DNA of 64,000 nucleotides from contig JACJXX010000001.1 in the NCBI GenBank assembly GCA_020636435.1, positions 3,241,001-3,305,000 of the forward strand. The letters run 5' to 3'. The translations under genes and the position numbers were made by a program. Within the stretch, counting starts at the first letter, position 1. The number at the start of each line of letters is the position of its first letter. The notes under the pieces were generated by a model. That model did no database searches and was not told the DNA's origin. It was given only the letters and a program-made list of their open reading frames with translations. Shown in pieces: positions 8,589-18,624 of the stretch. The DNA is from Lewinellaceae bacterium. Lineage in GTDB: Bacteria; Bacteroidota; Bacteroidia; Chitinophagales; Saprospiraceae.

Positions 8589-8820
8589 AACGGTATCCCG
8601 GGAATCTTCGAAGTGTATCGCAACGGCAAGGTGGCCCTGGCCAATGCGCCGGGCACCGGCGTGGCCGACGACAAGGTGGTTTACGCCTACGTGCCGCGCA
8701 TCATCGAATATTACCTGAAACAGGAAGCCATTATTCCCAATGTGCACACCTATATATGTGAAGAAGCGGAAAGCCGGAAGTACGTGTTGGAAAACATAGA
8801 ACAACTCGTCGTGAAATATG
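8589..8820 (+). pseudogene. Internal fragment of circularly permuted ATP-grasp protein
   Basis: The frame opens right after a stop at 8586 and reads GIPGIFEVYRNGKVALANA ... VADDKVVYAYVPRIIEYYL ... NVHTYICEEAESRKYVLENI, matching the central block of the circularly permuted ATP-grasp family (usually about 470 residues) that sits in a cassette with alpha-E and transglutaminase genes. Both ends are missing. It stops matching at VVK near 8816, where the alpha-E fragment begins in another frame. Confidence 0.65.
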
Positions 8821-9171
8821 TACCGGCAGGCCTTCCGGGTGTTGCGGCCGGAAGACATCATCGACTTTCTGGTCCTCGACCGCAGTTTCCCCCGCTCCAT
8901 TTACTACTGCCTTTTCCAGTCGGAGCAGTCCCTGGCCGCTATTTCCGGCGGAGAAACCAAAGGCAACAAAGCAATCAAGGTGGCGGGCAAACTCCGCTCC
9001 GAACTGGAATTCACCGATGCCGCCGAGATCATCGCTTCCGGCCTGCACGAGTACATGGACAATTTTCAGCAGCGGAACAATGAAATTGGAGAAGCCATTT
9101 ATGAGACCTACTTTGCCTTAAAACCTGTGGAGCCGTTCAATGGAAATGGGGGCTTCCAGCACCAAAGCTAA
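8818..9171 (+). pseudogene. C-terminal fragment of alpha-E domain protein
   Basis: The 117-codon frame MYRQAFRVLRPEDIIDFLVL ... FPRSIYYCLFQSEQSLAAI ... GLHEYMDNFQQRNNEIGEAI corresponds to roughly the last third of alpha-E (DUF403) proteins, which are normally about 300 residues. It overlaps the ATP-grasp fragment by 3 bp and the transglutaminase start by about 30 bp. A deletion joining the middle of the ATP-grasp gene to the last third of the alpha-E gene explains the arrangement. It could still be translated but should lack a complete fold. Confidence 0.6.
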
Positions 9172-10027
9172 CAGACCCAATATCGTGTCAACAAAACTAA
9201 ACATCTACCACCGCCTGCACTATCAGTACGACGCGCCTGTTTTGCTGGGCCCCCAGCGCCTGAACCTACAGCCGCGCCTGGCCCTGCACCAGCGGCTGCT
9301 CGATTATCAGCTGGATATCTCTCCCCTGCCAACCGGCCTTTATACAGAACTGGACGCGGAAGGCAACCCCAGCCAATGGGCCTATTTCAACGGCCCTGCG
9401 GATCAATTGGAAGTAGTACTGAACATGACGGTCGATTGCCAGCCTTTCGACCCCTACCATTTTCTCATTTATCCTTTCGAAGCCGCCCGGCTGCCTTTTG
9501 CTTATTCCAGGCTACTGGAACAGCTGCTTTCTATGTATAAAGAGCAGGCGCCGCCCGAGCCGGCCGTGGCGGATTGGGCCGCTGCCCTGCTCTCGGAGGC
9601 CGGAGGAGAAACGGTTCCCTTCCTTATGCTGCTGTGTCAACGGCTTCGGGAAGAGTTCTCCTATTTGCTTCGGGAAGAAGGCCCTCCCCACGACCCAGCC
9701 TACACCTTCCACTCCCGCCGGGGCTCCTGCCGGGACCTCAGCACCCTGATGATCGCCGCCTGCCGGTCGGTGGGCCTGGCTGCCCGCTTTGTCAGCGGGT
9801 ACGCCTGGATGGAGGAAGAGGATGTGAAAAATGAGCTCCACGCCTGGGTGGAAGTGTATCTGCCGGGCGCCGGCTGGCGGGGCTTCGACCCTACGCAGGG
9901 TAGCGCTGTCACGGACCGGCATTTAGCCATGGCGGCCTCTGCTTATCCGGAGCGTACGGCGCCGGTGAGCGGGGGGTACGGGGGAACGGCGGCTTCCCGG
10001 CTGGAGACGGAGGTGGCGCTGGGGTAA
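9140..10027 (+). CDS. Transglutaminase-like cysteine protease family protein
   Basis: Up to 295 residues with a bacterial transglutaminase-like N-terminal domain (about 18-110) and a transglutaminase core (about 150-255). The catalytic triad is visible: Cys197 in RRGSCRDLS, His234 in NELHAWVEV and Asp250 in WRGFDPTQG. Family members are usually encoded beside circularly permuted ATP-grasp and alpha-E genes and are thought to act with them in peptide amide-bond chemistry; here both partners are only relics just upstream, so this gene appears orphaned. The start is uncertain: the ATG at 9140 overlaps the alpha-E fragment, while a GTG at 9185 (VSTKLNIYHRLHYQY) begins where family similarity starts. 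Cytoplasmic, no signal peptide. Confidence 0.82.
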   Translation: MEMGASSTKANRPNIVSTKLNIYHRLHYQYDAPVLLGPQRLNLQPRLALHQRLLDYQLDISPLPTGLYTELDAEGNPSQWAYFNGPADQLEVVLNMTVDCQPFDPYHFLIYPFEAARLPFAYSRLLEQLLSMYKEQAPPEPAVADWAAALLSEAGGETVPFLMLLCQRLREEFSYLLREEGPPHDPAYTFHSRRGSCRDLSTLMIAACRSVGLAARFVSGYAWMEEEDVKNELHAWVEVYLPGAGWRGFDPTQGSAVTDRHLAMAASAYPERTAPVSGGYGGTAASRLETEVALG

Positions 10028-10200
10028 GGATGGCTAAATTGCTGGATGGCTAAATTGCTGGATGGTTAAATTGCTGGCTTTGAGGGGGGCAGAATAACCA
10101 TCCAACCAGGCACAGCATGCGCTAACCATCCAACCATCCAACCATCCAACCAGGCACAGCGTGCGCTAACCATCCAACCATCCAACAATTTCAACCATCT
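10028..10200. repeat. Degenerate tandem repeats between convergent genes
   Basis: Three copies of a 16-bp unit (ggatggctaaattgct) begin right after the transglutaminase stop. They are followed by many aaccatccaacc units and two near-identical 28-bp blocks (10096-10123 and 10140-10167) ending in caggcacagcatgcgct. The left units are roughly inverted relative to the right ones, so the stretch can fold back on itself. Confidence 0.8.
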
Positions 10201-10202
10201 TC

Positions 10203-12068
<1,866 letters not shown>

Positions 12069-12073
12069 ATTTT

Positions 12074-12532
12074 TTATTTCTCTTTTGCAAGTTCCAGGAT
12101 CATGTTTTCCAAAGCTTTACTAAACCTGAAATTGGTTAATTTGATCTTGGCAATAATTTCTTTTACAGATTTAATGTGTCCTTCTGATTTTGCTTCGACT
12201 AACAAGCCGAGGGTTCCTGTTATTTTTATTCCAAGTGATTCGGCAACTTTCCTCCCCTTTAACTCGTCAATGACCAACAAGCATCCTGGGTTTTCAGAAG
12301 CCAATTGAATAGCTGTAGCCTCGCCCAAGCCCAATTTCGCATCAAGGATCGGGTTAGAAACCCCCTCAGTAATAGTTTTAGATTTGATAAATGAAGGGAG
12401 GGGATTGCCATATTCCTCAACTACTTCTGGAGTAACAACGACTTCCGAAAACAAAGATCTTAACAATTCTAAATGGCCAATTTTATCGAGAAGAATAAGG
12501 CAACTTGTGTCAGCGATTACGACTTCTGACAT
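12074..12532 (-). CDS. DUF3368 PIN-domain toxin-like protein
   Basis: 152-residue PIN-domain protein of the DUF3368 type, a likely VapC-like RNase toxin. It has the first acidic residue in VVIADTSCLILLDKI (Asp8), GLGEATAIQLA with the conserved Gly-x-Gly-Glu, and the LVIDELKGRKVAESLGI block with the later acidic positions, ending in the ITGTLGLL strand. It overlaps the UPF0175 gene upstream by 23 bp, the standard arrangement for this toxin-antitoxin type. Codon usage is more AT-rich than mnmG, suggesting acquisition by transfer. Confidence 0.82.
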   Translation of the reverse strand: MSEVVIADTSCLILLDKIGHLELLRSLFSEVVVTPEVVEEYGNPLPSFIKSKTITEGVSNPILDAKLGLGEATAIQLASENPGCLLVIDELKGRKVAESLGIKITGTLGLLVEAKSEGHIKSVKEIIAKIKLTNFRFSKALENMILELAKEK

Positions 12533-12752
12533 TTTCCAGGTCCTTTATTAGTTCTTCCGGAGAATAGTTAAATAAGGAAACACCATAGTCTCCAATCATT
12601 TCCATAAATTCTCTCTTGCTCATTTCCACCATCTCAGCAGCCTGAGCAAGGGATAAAATACCTACCTCAAACAATCTGGATACCAGATATATTTTAGCTT
12701 CTTGTTCGTCCAATTCGACGGAATCCGGCAGATCGATGGTTATGGTTTTCAT
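12510..12752 (-). CDS. UPF0175 family antitoxin
   Basis: 80-residue protein of the UPF0175 family, small helix-rich DNA-binding antitoxins paired with DUF3368 PIN toxins. The sequence runs ITIDLPDSVELDEQEAKIYL, then GILSLAQAAEMVEMSKREFM, a helix-turn-helix-like block, and VSLFNYSPEEL, the typical family ending. It starts at the ATG at 12752, about 15 bp after a TATCTTTG -7 element, so its leader would be very short. It is expected to autoregulate the pair; this is family knowledge, not visible here. Confidence 0.82.
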   Translation of the reverse strand: MKTITIDLPDSVELDEQEAKIYLVSRLFEVGILSLAQAAEMVEMSKREFMEMIGDYGVSLFNYSPEELIKDLENVRSRNR

Positions 12753-12769
12753 CTTCGATAATTATCGTA

Positions 12770-12777
12770 CAAAGATA
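12770..12777 (-). promoter_or_regulatory. Promoter -7 element of the toxin-antitoxin operon
   Basis: TATCTTTG on the minus strand fits the Bacteroidota TAnnTTTG consensus and lies 18 bp before the antitoxin ATG. No clear TTTG at -33, so the promoter may be weak or regulated. Confidence 0.45.
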
Positions 12778-12864
12778 CAGAAAATCCTCACACCCTATAT
12801 ATGTTTGAAGCTCAACACTCCAGCCTCATAAATCGTTCATTGCCAGTAACCGGTAACCTTGAAC

Positions 12865-12977
12865 GGCTATCCGTCTAAGACCGGACAGTGATGGCCGGGG
12901 TTGTGTACGGTGTACGGACACGGCGGGAACCTTTGAGTGTACGGTGTACGAGGCTGTCCGGTCTTAAAAGGGTAGCC
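12865..12977. repeat. MITE-like element with 24-bp inverted repeats
   Basis: The left arm 12865-12888 (ggctatccgtctaagaccgg...) and right arm 12954-12977 are complementary at about 20 of 24 positions, including the perfect 12-bp core aagaccggacag / ctgtccggtctt. The 65-bp interior contains two copies of tgtacggtgtacg. No open frame. It lies between the antitoxin leader and the thioredoxin-family gene. Confidence 0.65.
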
Positions 12978-13065
12978 CCTTGAACGAACAATAGAATATC
13001 CTTCCAGGTTCCTAACTGCTGTTCGGTAGTTCGGTATTCGGTATTCGCTTGCTGTCGAACTCAGG

Positions 13066-13626
13066 CTAATGGCTCTTCCACTTAATATTACACCCCGCAC
13101 TCGGATACTGCTCCTCCGCTACCGGCGCTCCGGCCAGCACGGCATCGAGGGCGGCGCGCAGGTCCTTTCCGGTGAGGGGAATGCCGCTGCCGGGGCGGGA
13201 GCCGTCGAGGCGGCCGCGGTAGGCCAGGTTCCGTTCGCTGTCAAAAACGTAAAAATCCGGCGTACAGGCAGCGTCGTAGGCGCGGGCGGCGTCCTGGCTT
13301 TCATCATAAAGATAGGGGAAAGGATAGCCTACCCGGGCGGCCTGTTTTTTCATTTCCCTGGGCCCGTCCTGGGGGTATTTATTCACGTCATTGGAACTGA
13401 TGGCGACGAAGCGGACGCCTTTTTCCTGGTATTCTGTGGCCAGGCGCACGATTTCCGGGTTGACGTGGATCACGTAGGGGCAGTGGTTGCAGAGGAACAT
13501 GACCACCGTTGCCTTGTCCGGCTGGATATCGGAAAGGCTGATGGTTTTGCCGGAAACGGTGTCGGGCAAAGTGAAATCAGGAGCTTTGGTTCCCAGGGTA
13601 AGCATATTGGATTCTGTAAGTGCCAT
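13066..13626 (-). CDS. Thioredoxin-family (AhpC/TSA-like) protein
   Basis: 186-residue cytoplasmic redox protein with a peroxiredoxin/TlpA-like fold. It opens with LTLGTKAPDFTLPDTVSGKT, followed by the strand VVMFLCNHCPYV with a CxxC centre (Cys-Asn-His-Cys), and the AISSNDVNKYPQDGPREM block seen in a common Bacteroidota and proteobacterial thioredoxin subfamily. The cis-Pro loop is at ACTPDFYVF. The C-terminus GCNIKWK is also typical. There is no signal peptide. Likely a thiol-disulfide oxidoreductase or peroxiredoxin-like enzyme; the substrate is unknown. The AhpC-like name comes from fold only. Confidence 0.85.
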   Translation of the reverse strand: MALTESNMLTLGTKAPDFTLPDTVSGKTISLSDIQPDKATVVMFLCNHCPYVIHVNPEIVRLATEYQEKGVRFVAISSNDVNKYPQDGPREMKKQAARVGYPFPYLYDESQDAARAYDAACTPDFYVFDSERNLAYRGRLDGSRPGSGIPLTGKDLRAALDAVLAGAPVAEEQYPSAGCNIKWKSH

Positions 13627-13828
13627 GGTTCAATGTTTAAAAATGTGTAAACGTGTAAATGTGTGAAGGCGAGGAAATACCGGAAAGCCGGAAATACAGT
13701 AGAAATGCATTGAAATGCGCTTTGGGCCTTACCTTTCAATTCTAAGATTTACAGCCCGCCTGCCCATACCCATACGAGCCCGTAGTGGCCAGGCCGATAT
13801 GGCATCTGCCTGTCGAGCCGGCAGGGAT
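13627..13828. other. Intergenic region without a gene
   Basis: Leader of the thioredoxin-family gene. It holds low-complexity stretches (gtgtaaa repeats near 13650) but no coding signal. Confidence 0.4.
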
Positions 13829-13879
13829 TAACAGGATACCGGCATTTCCTTGCGGAATTTTTTAGAATAAAGTCTAATG
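13829..13879. repeat. Interspersed 51-bp repeat, copy 1
   Basis: The block ending in ttttttagaataaagtctaatg matches 20034-20084 at roughly 80% identity. It contains the small hairpin ttcc-ttgc-ggaa followed by a T run, so it looks like a weak plus-strand terminator, although no plus-strand gene precedes it. Confidence 0.6.
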
Positions 13880-13921
13880 TATTTCCAGGTATTTCGGAAT
13901 ATTTCCAAGCGACCCTGGTTC

Positions 13922-15673
13922 TTATCTGATCAAAACCGGCGTGCTTCCCAGTATTTTTTCAGTACTCCTCACACTTATCCAATACAGGCCGGCGGGCAAA
14001 TTGTTTAGTGGAAGGCGGGCCTGTTGGGGGCCTGCGGGCCAGAGGCGGGCGGGGAGCAGTTGTCGTTCCCTGCCCAGGGCGTCTGTGAGGTGAATGCTGG
14101 CCTGCAGGGGCTCTTCCAGGGAGAAGGAAAGCGTGGTTTCTTCCTTTGCCGGGTTGGGCGCGGCCCTGGGAGTTTTCAGCATAGGGTTCAAGGCCGTGGC
14201 GCCGGTAGAAACCTGAGGCGTCAGCAAGCCGTCGCGGGTATTGCTGCCTTTGTAGGTGCTCCACAGTACGCGCTCGGGGCTGTAGGGTACATTGAGGTTG
14301 TAGGCGTGGAGGTAGACAGAGTCGGGAGCCTCGCCCCCGTTGAGGGTATAACCTAATGCTATCAGGTCCATCAGGTTGTCGCCATTGACATCGCCCAGGG
14401 CGGCGCCGTTCAAATGGTTCCAGCCCAGGGGGCGAATGGGAAAGCCTTCCACCGGAGTTGTGCCGTCGAGTTCGTAAGCACACAGAAAGCCTCTTCTGCT
14501 GAGGGAATCAAATGAATTGGTGGGAAAAACGAGCTCGAAGGCGCCATCCCCGTCCACATCGCCAACGCTTATTATGCCTTCGGAGCCGAGGAGCTGGTTG
14601 ATGGGGAAGCCTTCCTTGACGTTGCCGCCGACATCCCAGGCCCAGAGCATATCCAGCGGAGTATCGCCAGTCTGGGGGCGGCTCATAAAAATCCAGTCCT
14701 CCCCTTCGATCTCCACCACCGTAGGGGTAGTGAAAGTGCTCGTTGTAGGCATGGGCCAGCCGTCCCGATAGGCGCCGTCACTGTTGGTAATAAAAAACAG
14801 GCCTTGGTCCCAATGAGCCGCGCCGATGATCTCAAGGGGCCCATCGCCGTCAAAATCCTTAAGTATTGGAGACTGGTAGGAGTATCGGGTAGTTGGGCCG
14901 GTCGTGACTGGGAAGCCGGGTTTAATATTTCCCTGGAGATCGAACACGTAACGGGATTGAGTAGAATGGACGACAATATCGAACTGGCCGTCGCCATCCA
15001 CATCGCCGACGGAAGGCGTGACGGCGGGCGTGGCGTCCAGCGCCACCGGCCAATCATCGCTGTAGGAGGCGCCGTCGTTCCGCAGGATGTGAAGATAACC
15101 GATGGGAAAATCCCGTTCCAGCACGATGATCTCCATCGGCCCGTCGCCATCTACATCGGAAAGTACCGGAGCAACGAGTATCCAGTTGTTGTTCAGGCTG
15201 ACGGGCCAGCCGGGAATATCGGTTCCGTCTTTTTCAAAAGCGTACAATTTCGGGGCCGCCACCGAAGACGGGCCGCCGGTAGCCAGTACGATCTCCGGTT
15301 CGCCGTCCATATCGATATCGGCCACGCTGGGCGGATAGATGGCCAGGGCAGCCAGATCCCTCTCCCAGAGCAGGCCATCCTTGGTATGGGCGAATATCTT
15401 TTTTTCGGTAGCCCAGATGATATCGTCTACGCCGTCATCGTTGAGGTCTGCCAGCGTTACATTGCGAAAATTCTTGAGCGTGCTGTTCGGGGCCGTCTTG
15501 GGGAAGCCAGGCAGTTGCTCGAAGTTGTTGCCCCTAAATTCTGCCGGCAGCGGCGCAGAAGGATTCCGGATGCTAATGGTATAGTCTTCATTTCGCTGGC
15601 CGTAAACCAGTTGAGCGGAAAGCTGCCCGGCCAGGAAGGCGCAGCAGCAAAAAAGGAGTATCAATCGCTTCAT
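13922..15673 (-). CDS. FG-GAP/VCBS repeat protein with T9SS sorting domain
   Basis: 583 residues from the ATG at 15673, chosen because the signal peptide MKRLILLFCCCAFLAGQLSA starts there. The body is a beta-propeller of FG-GAP-like repeats with calcium-binding loops: LADLNDDGVDDI, VADIDMDGEPEI, LSDVDGDGPMEI, VGDVDGDGQFDI, LKDFDGDGPLEI, VGDVDGDGAFEL, LGDVNGDNLMDL. The last about 75 residues are a type A T9SS sorting domain (PNPAKEETTLSFSL ... LPAGLYWISV). Likely a surface-exposed adhesin or binding protein; ligand unknown. It is a single minus-strand gene with no operon partner adjacent. Confidence 0.88.
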   Translation of the reverse strand: MKRLILLFCCCAFLAGQLSAQLVYGQRNEDYTISIRNPSAPLPAEFRGNNFEQLPGFPKTAPNSTLKNFRNVTLADLNDDGVDDIIWATEKKIFAHTKDGLLWERDLAALAIYPPSVADIDMDGEPEIVLATGGPSSVAAPKLYAFEKDGTDIPGWPVSLNNNWILVAPVLSDVDGDGPMEIIVLERDFPIGYLHILRNDGASYSDDWPVALDATPAVTPSVGDVDGDGQFDIVVHSTQSRYVFDLQGNIKPGFPVTTGPTTRYSYQSPILKDFDGDGPLEIIGAAHWDQGLFFITNSDGAYRDGWPMPTTSTFTTPTVVEIEGEDWIFMSRPQTGDTPLDMLWAWDVGGNVKEGFPINQLLGSEGIISVGDVDGDGAFELVFPTNSFDSLSRRGFLCAYELDGTTPVEGFPIRPLGWNHLNGAALGDVNGDNLMDLIALGYTLNGGEAPDSVYLHAYNLNVPYSPERVLWSTYKGSNTRDGLLTPQVSTGATALNPMLKTPRAAPNPAKEETTLSFSLEEPLQASIHLTDALGRERQLLPARLWPAGPQQARLPLNNLPAGLYWISVRSTEKILGSTPVLIR

Positions 15674-16148
15674 GTATATCGGTTTTTGAAGCGGGAAGAT
15701 ACAGAATAGAGCTGGAAAAACATGAGTCATTCCCTATTCCGGATACCTGTCAGGATAGAACACGCCTGCCTGCCGCGAGGCGCCGCCTTGCCCGCCTGCT
15801 GTGCCTGCGGCCGGCAAGCAGGCAGGGATGACGCAGATTGAGCGGATCTGCACGGATTAGCTAGTGCTAACGGCAACCCGCGAAAACGCCTGCCTGCCAG
15901 GTTCGCTGCTAATCTTTATACACATTTAATTAAAAAATGGACAACTTCACCTGCCGGGTTGACCGAACCGGACCCTATTGAAAACCCGGCAGGTTGAGAT
16001 CGCCATCAGCGCCGGCAGGAGCCCCAGGGTTGAAGATGTTCTTTTTTCAAAAAGGTTCTCATGATGATGTTTTTAGTTAGTTATTGAACGGTTTATTCGT
16101 AAGCACGAATGCGTACAGCGCTTTAATGTGGCGGGATGGAAAATTATG
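15674..16148. other. Intergenic region with one hairpin
   Basis: About 475 bp without a gene. It contains the perfect inverted repeat acctgccgggtt / aacccggcaggt (about 15949-15960 and 15981-15992), two cgcctgcctgcc blocks (near 15770 and 15885) and a degenerate cagattgagcggatctgcacggatt-like stretch of the kind scattered in Bacteroidota genomes. Confidence 0.5.
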
Positions 16149-16991
16149 CTATTGAGGAAGGCAATCGCCATTGACCCCCAGCACATACTTTTGCACTACC
16201 CCGATCTCTTCAGCCACCTCCGCCCCTTTGAAGCCGGTTATCATGGTGTCCTTCAGGTTTTCCCGGGCAAGGGCGGTGAGCGGTTGGGCGACGGGCAGAT
16301 ACGACCAGTGCCATTTCTCCTCGTTGTAGCCATAGGGGCGCTCCTCCCCCTTTGGGCTGTAGGGTTGGCAGAAGCCATATTCGGGAGCATGAGCGGTAAG
16401 CCATTGGTAGATCTTCAGCCCCTCGCCTTTTTCGAAGTACTCGTTGGTGAAGGCATTCAGGTCCATATCGGTGCCCCAGTGGTGGCGGGAGCTGCCAGGC
16501 ATAGAGCTGTACTCCAGGATTTTCAGGGCCCGCTCTTTGGGGTTGGGGTAGGCTTTGGAGGCGTCTTTGCCGTCCTCGATGGCCTGGGCGCCCGTCCATT
16601 TTCGTTCCCAGATTCCCTTTTGATAATCGAAATTGCGGGTGGCGGAGCGAATAACCAGGTTGATTCCCTCTTTCTTTGCCGCTTCGTACATGCGGAGGAA
16701 AGCCTCATAGGTATCTTTGCGCAGGTACAGGCCTTCGCGGTCCGCGTAGCGGGCATCCACCAGAGTGAAGTCCGGATGCTTCGCCGGGTCGAAGCGGCCC
16801 ATGATGTAATCCGTGGTGAAGCCGCGGGCGATGGCCGTATCGGCCAGGTTGGGAGAAGATGCTTCATAGGCGGTTGGTTTTTCTTCGCCTTCCTTCTGAT
16901 GAGCACGGGCCTCTTTGTCCTGGCCGGTGGACGGCTGACAGGCGCAAATTGAAAGCAGGATAATGTTGAATAAAATTCTTTTTGTCTTCAT
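16149..16991 (-). CDS. M15 (VanY-type) D-Ala-D-Ala carboxypeptidase lipoprotein
   Basis: 280-residue zinc peptidase predicted to trim peptidoglycan stem peptides in the periplasm. The N-terminus has a lipobox (LLSICAC, Cys16 or Cys18), so it is a lipoprotein. The zinc site of the VanY family is present: SRHHWGTDMD gives His170 and Asp177 (the S-x-H-x-x-G-x-x-x-D motif) and EKWHWSY gives His228. The RSATRNFDYQ block and the Trp-rich substrate cleft fit the family. Compared with VanY it has about 50 extra N-terminal residues rich in Lys/Glu, probably a tether. It is encoded alone, with no Van regulators nearby, so a housekeeping rather than resistance role is likely. Confidence 0.88.
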   Translation of the reverse strand: MKTKRILFNIILLSICACQPSTGQDKEARAHQKEGEEKPTAYEASSPNLADTAIARGFTTDYIMGRFDPAKHPDFTLVDARYADREGLYLRKDTYEAFLRMYEAAKKEGINLVIRSATRNFDYQKGIWERKWTGAQAIEDGKDASKAYPNPKERALKILEYSSMPGSSRHHWGTDMDLNAFTNEYFEKGEGLKIYQWLTAHAPEYGFCQPYSPKGEERPYGYNEEKWHWSYLPVAQPLTALARENLKDTMITGFKGAEVAEEIGVVQKYVLGVNGDCLPQ

Positions 16992-17077
16992 CGGTATTTG
17001 CTAATTGTTATAAGAAGCCGAACTAAGGCGACGCCTTCCACATCGCACTAGCAGGGGAAAAAAGGCGCCGCCTCAGC

Positions 17078-18496
17078 TTAATAATCAAACTCCATCTGCT
17101 CCGCCGGGTAGCCAAACAGGCAGCGTTCTTTAATCAGGTTGGCCACAGCCACCGGCACCAGGCTTTCCCAGTCTTTTTCACCGTTTTGGAGCATGTGCAG
17201 CACCTGCTTGGAGAAGATGTGCAGCACATTGGGGTTAAAGCCTTCCACATCGACGATCTGCCGGTTGTCGAGCAGGTGTTTGTAGAGAAACTTCACCCCT
17301 TCCGGAATGGGCACGTTCTGCGCCGTAATCAGTTCGCCACTCCCCTCCTGCAGGGCGGGATAAACGTAGAATTTCACGTTTCGGGTAAACAGTTCCCCGA
17401 AGGCGGCCAGCAGGCGCCCGTCCAGGTTCCGGTAGTATTTGTCGTTGATCAGGTCGAGCAGTTCGCCTACGCCGGAGACGATGCCCAGTTTTTGCACCCG
17501 GTAGTCGGCCAGGTAAGCGATCATCTTTTGGTACTGCTGGCAGTCGGAGACGACCACCGTCTGGCCCAGGGTGTTGAGCAATTCGGCGCGGTCGAGGAAG
17601 TCCTGCTCGTCCAGTTCGCCGCCGGCGCGCAGGTTGTCGAGGGTGATCTCGGTGAGCAGATATACCCTGCGGGCATCCACCTCCGGATCGTTGCGAAACT
17701 GCTGGAAGCTGGCCTGTATCATATCCAGGTTGACCAGCGTGGCGGGGCGAAAGCTGCCGCGCACCAGCATGACATTCTTTTTATAAAGAAACTCCGAAGC
17801 GTGCATATTTTGCCGGCCGGGCCCAAAAATGGCCACGTCGCTCAGGCCATTCTTGACGATCCAGAGGCTGAGCAGCCGGTTGTCGAGCTGCTCGAATTCC
17901 GGGCCGGTGAGCCGCACCATATCTATCTTGACTCTGCCGTGCAGGCTATCCATCAGCGATTGCAGCATCACTTCCGGCTGATCGTTGTACCGGTAGCAGG
18001 CATAGATGAGGTTGACGCCCAAAATGCCGATGGCCTGCTGCTGCAGGTGGTTGTCGTTGTCGAGCATGCGCACGTGGAGGACCAGGTCGTTGGGTTCGCT
18101 GTCGGGCTTGAGCTGGAACCGTATGCCCAGCCATCCGTTGCCCTTGATGGTGCGCTGGTAGTTGACGGCCGCTACCGTATCGGCGAAGACAAAAAAGTTG
18201 GTATCCGGCCGCTCATTGGCCAGGCGGGAACGCATCAGCCCGAATTCGTGGTCGAGCATTTTATACAGCCGGGCCTCGCAGACGTAACGCCCGCTAACCT
18301 CTTCCCCGTAGATTTTGTCGGAATAGGTTTTGTCATAAGCCGACATGGTCTTGGCGATCGTGCCGGCGGCGGCTCCTACCTGAAAGAAATAGCGGGCCAC
18401 CTCCTGGCCCGCGCCGATCTCGGCGAAGGTGCCGTAAATTTCCGGGTCGAGGTTGATCTCGAGGGCTTTCTGGTCGGTTTCGAGTAGTTGGCGCAT
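17078..18496 (-). CDS. Conserved protein of unknown function
   Basis: 472-residue cytoplasmic protein; no signal peptide or membrane segment. It begins with QKALEINLDPEIYGTFAEIG and GAGQEVARYFF, followed by TIAKTMSAYDKTYSDKIYG. The middle holds a block with HVRMLDNDNHLQQQAIGILG and the C-terminus NVLHIFSKQVLHMLQNGEKD. Long conserved-looking stretches and the intact length indicate a real, selected gene. I recognise the type as a widespread bacterial family of unclear function, sometimes given misleading names, and I do not assign an activity. It is on the same strand as the lipoprotein gene upstream, separated by a tandem-repeat region. Confidence 0.8.
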   Translation of the reverse strand: MRQLLETDQKALEINLDPEIYGTFAEIGAGQEVARYFFQVGAAAGTIAKTMSAYDKTYSDKIYGEEVSGRYVCEARLYKMLDHEFGLMRSRLANERPDTNFFVFADTVAAVNYQRTIKGNGWLGIRFQLKPDSEPNDLVLHVRMLDNDNHLQQQAIGILGVNLIYACYRYNDQPEVMLQSLMDSLHGRVKIDMVRLTGPEFEQLDNRLLSLWIVKNGLSDVAIFGPGRQNMHASEFLYKKNVMLVRGSFRPATLVNLDMIQASFQQFRNDPEVDARRVYLLTEITLDNLRAGGELDEQDFLDRAELLNTLGQTVVVSDCQQYQKMIAYLADYRVQKLGIVSGVGELLDLINDKYYRNLDGRLLAAFGELFTRNVKFYVYPALQEGSGELITAQNVPIPEGVKFLYKHLLDNRQIVDVEGFNPNVLHIFSKQVLHMLQNGEKDWESLVPVAVANLIKERCLFGYPAEQMEFDY

Positions 18497-18507
18497 GGGG
18501 TGAAAAT

Positions 18508-18624
18508 GTTAAATTGTTGGATGGTTGGATGGATGGATGGTTGGTTGGATGGTTGGGCGGGTGCAGGGCTTGCCCATGCAGCTATTCAACAATGTAACAA
18601 TCAACCATTCAACCATTTAACCAT
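18508..18624. repeat. ggatggtt / aaccatt degenerate tandem repeats
   Basis: About six 4/8-bp units of the ggatggtt type at 18518-18558, then a unique hairpin-like spacer, then aaccattc units at 18600-18625. The two halves are inverted with respect to each other, as at 10028-10200. The tract starts about 10 bp before the ATG of the conserved gene and ends at the stop of the lipoprotein gene. Confidence 0.75.

Noticed and set aside
10028..10200. The repeat cluster as a CRISPR array.
   Set aside because: Units are short, irregular and without unique spacers of constant length; no cas genes nearby.
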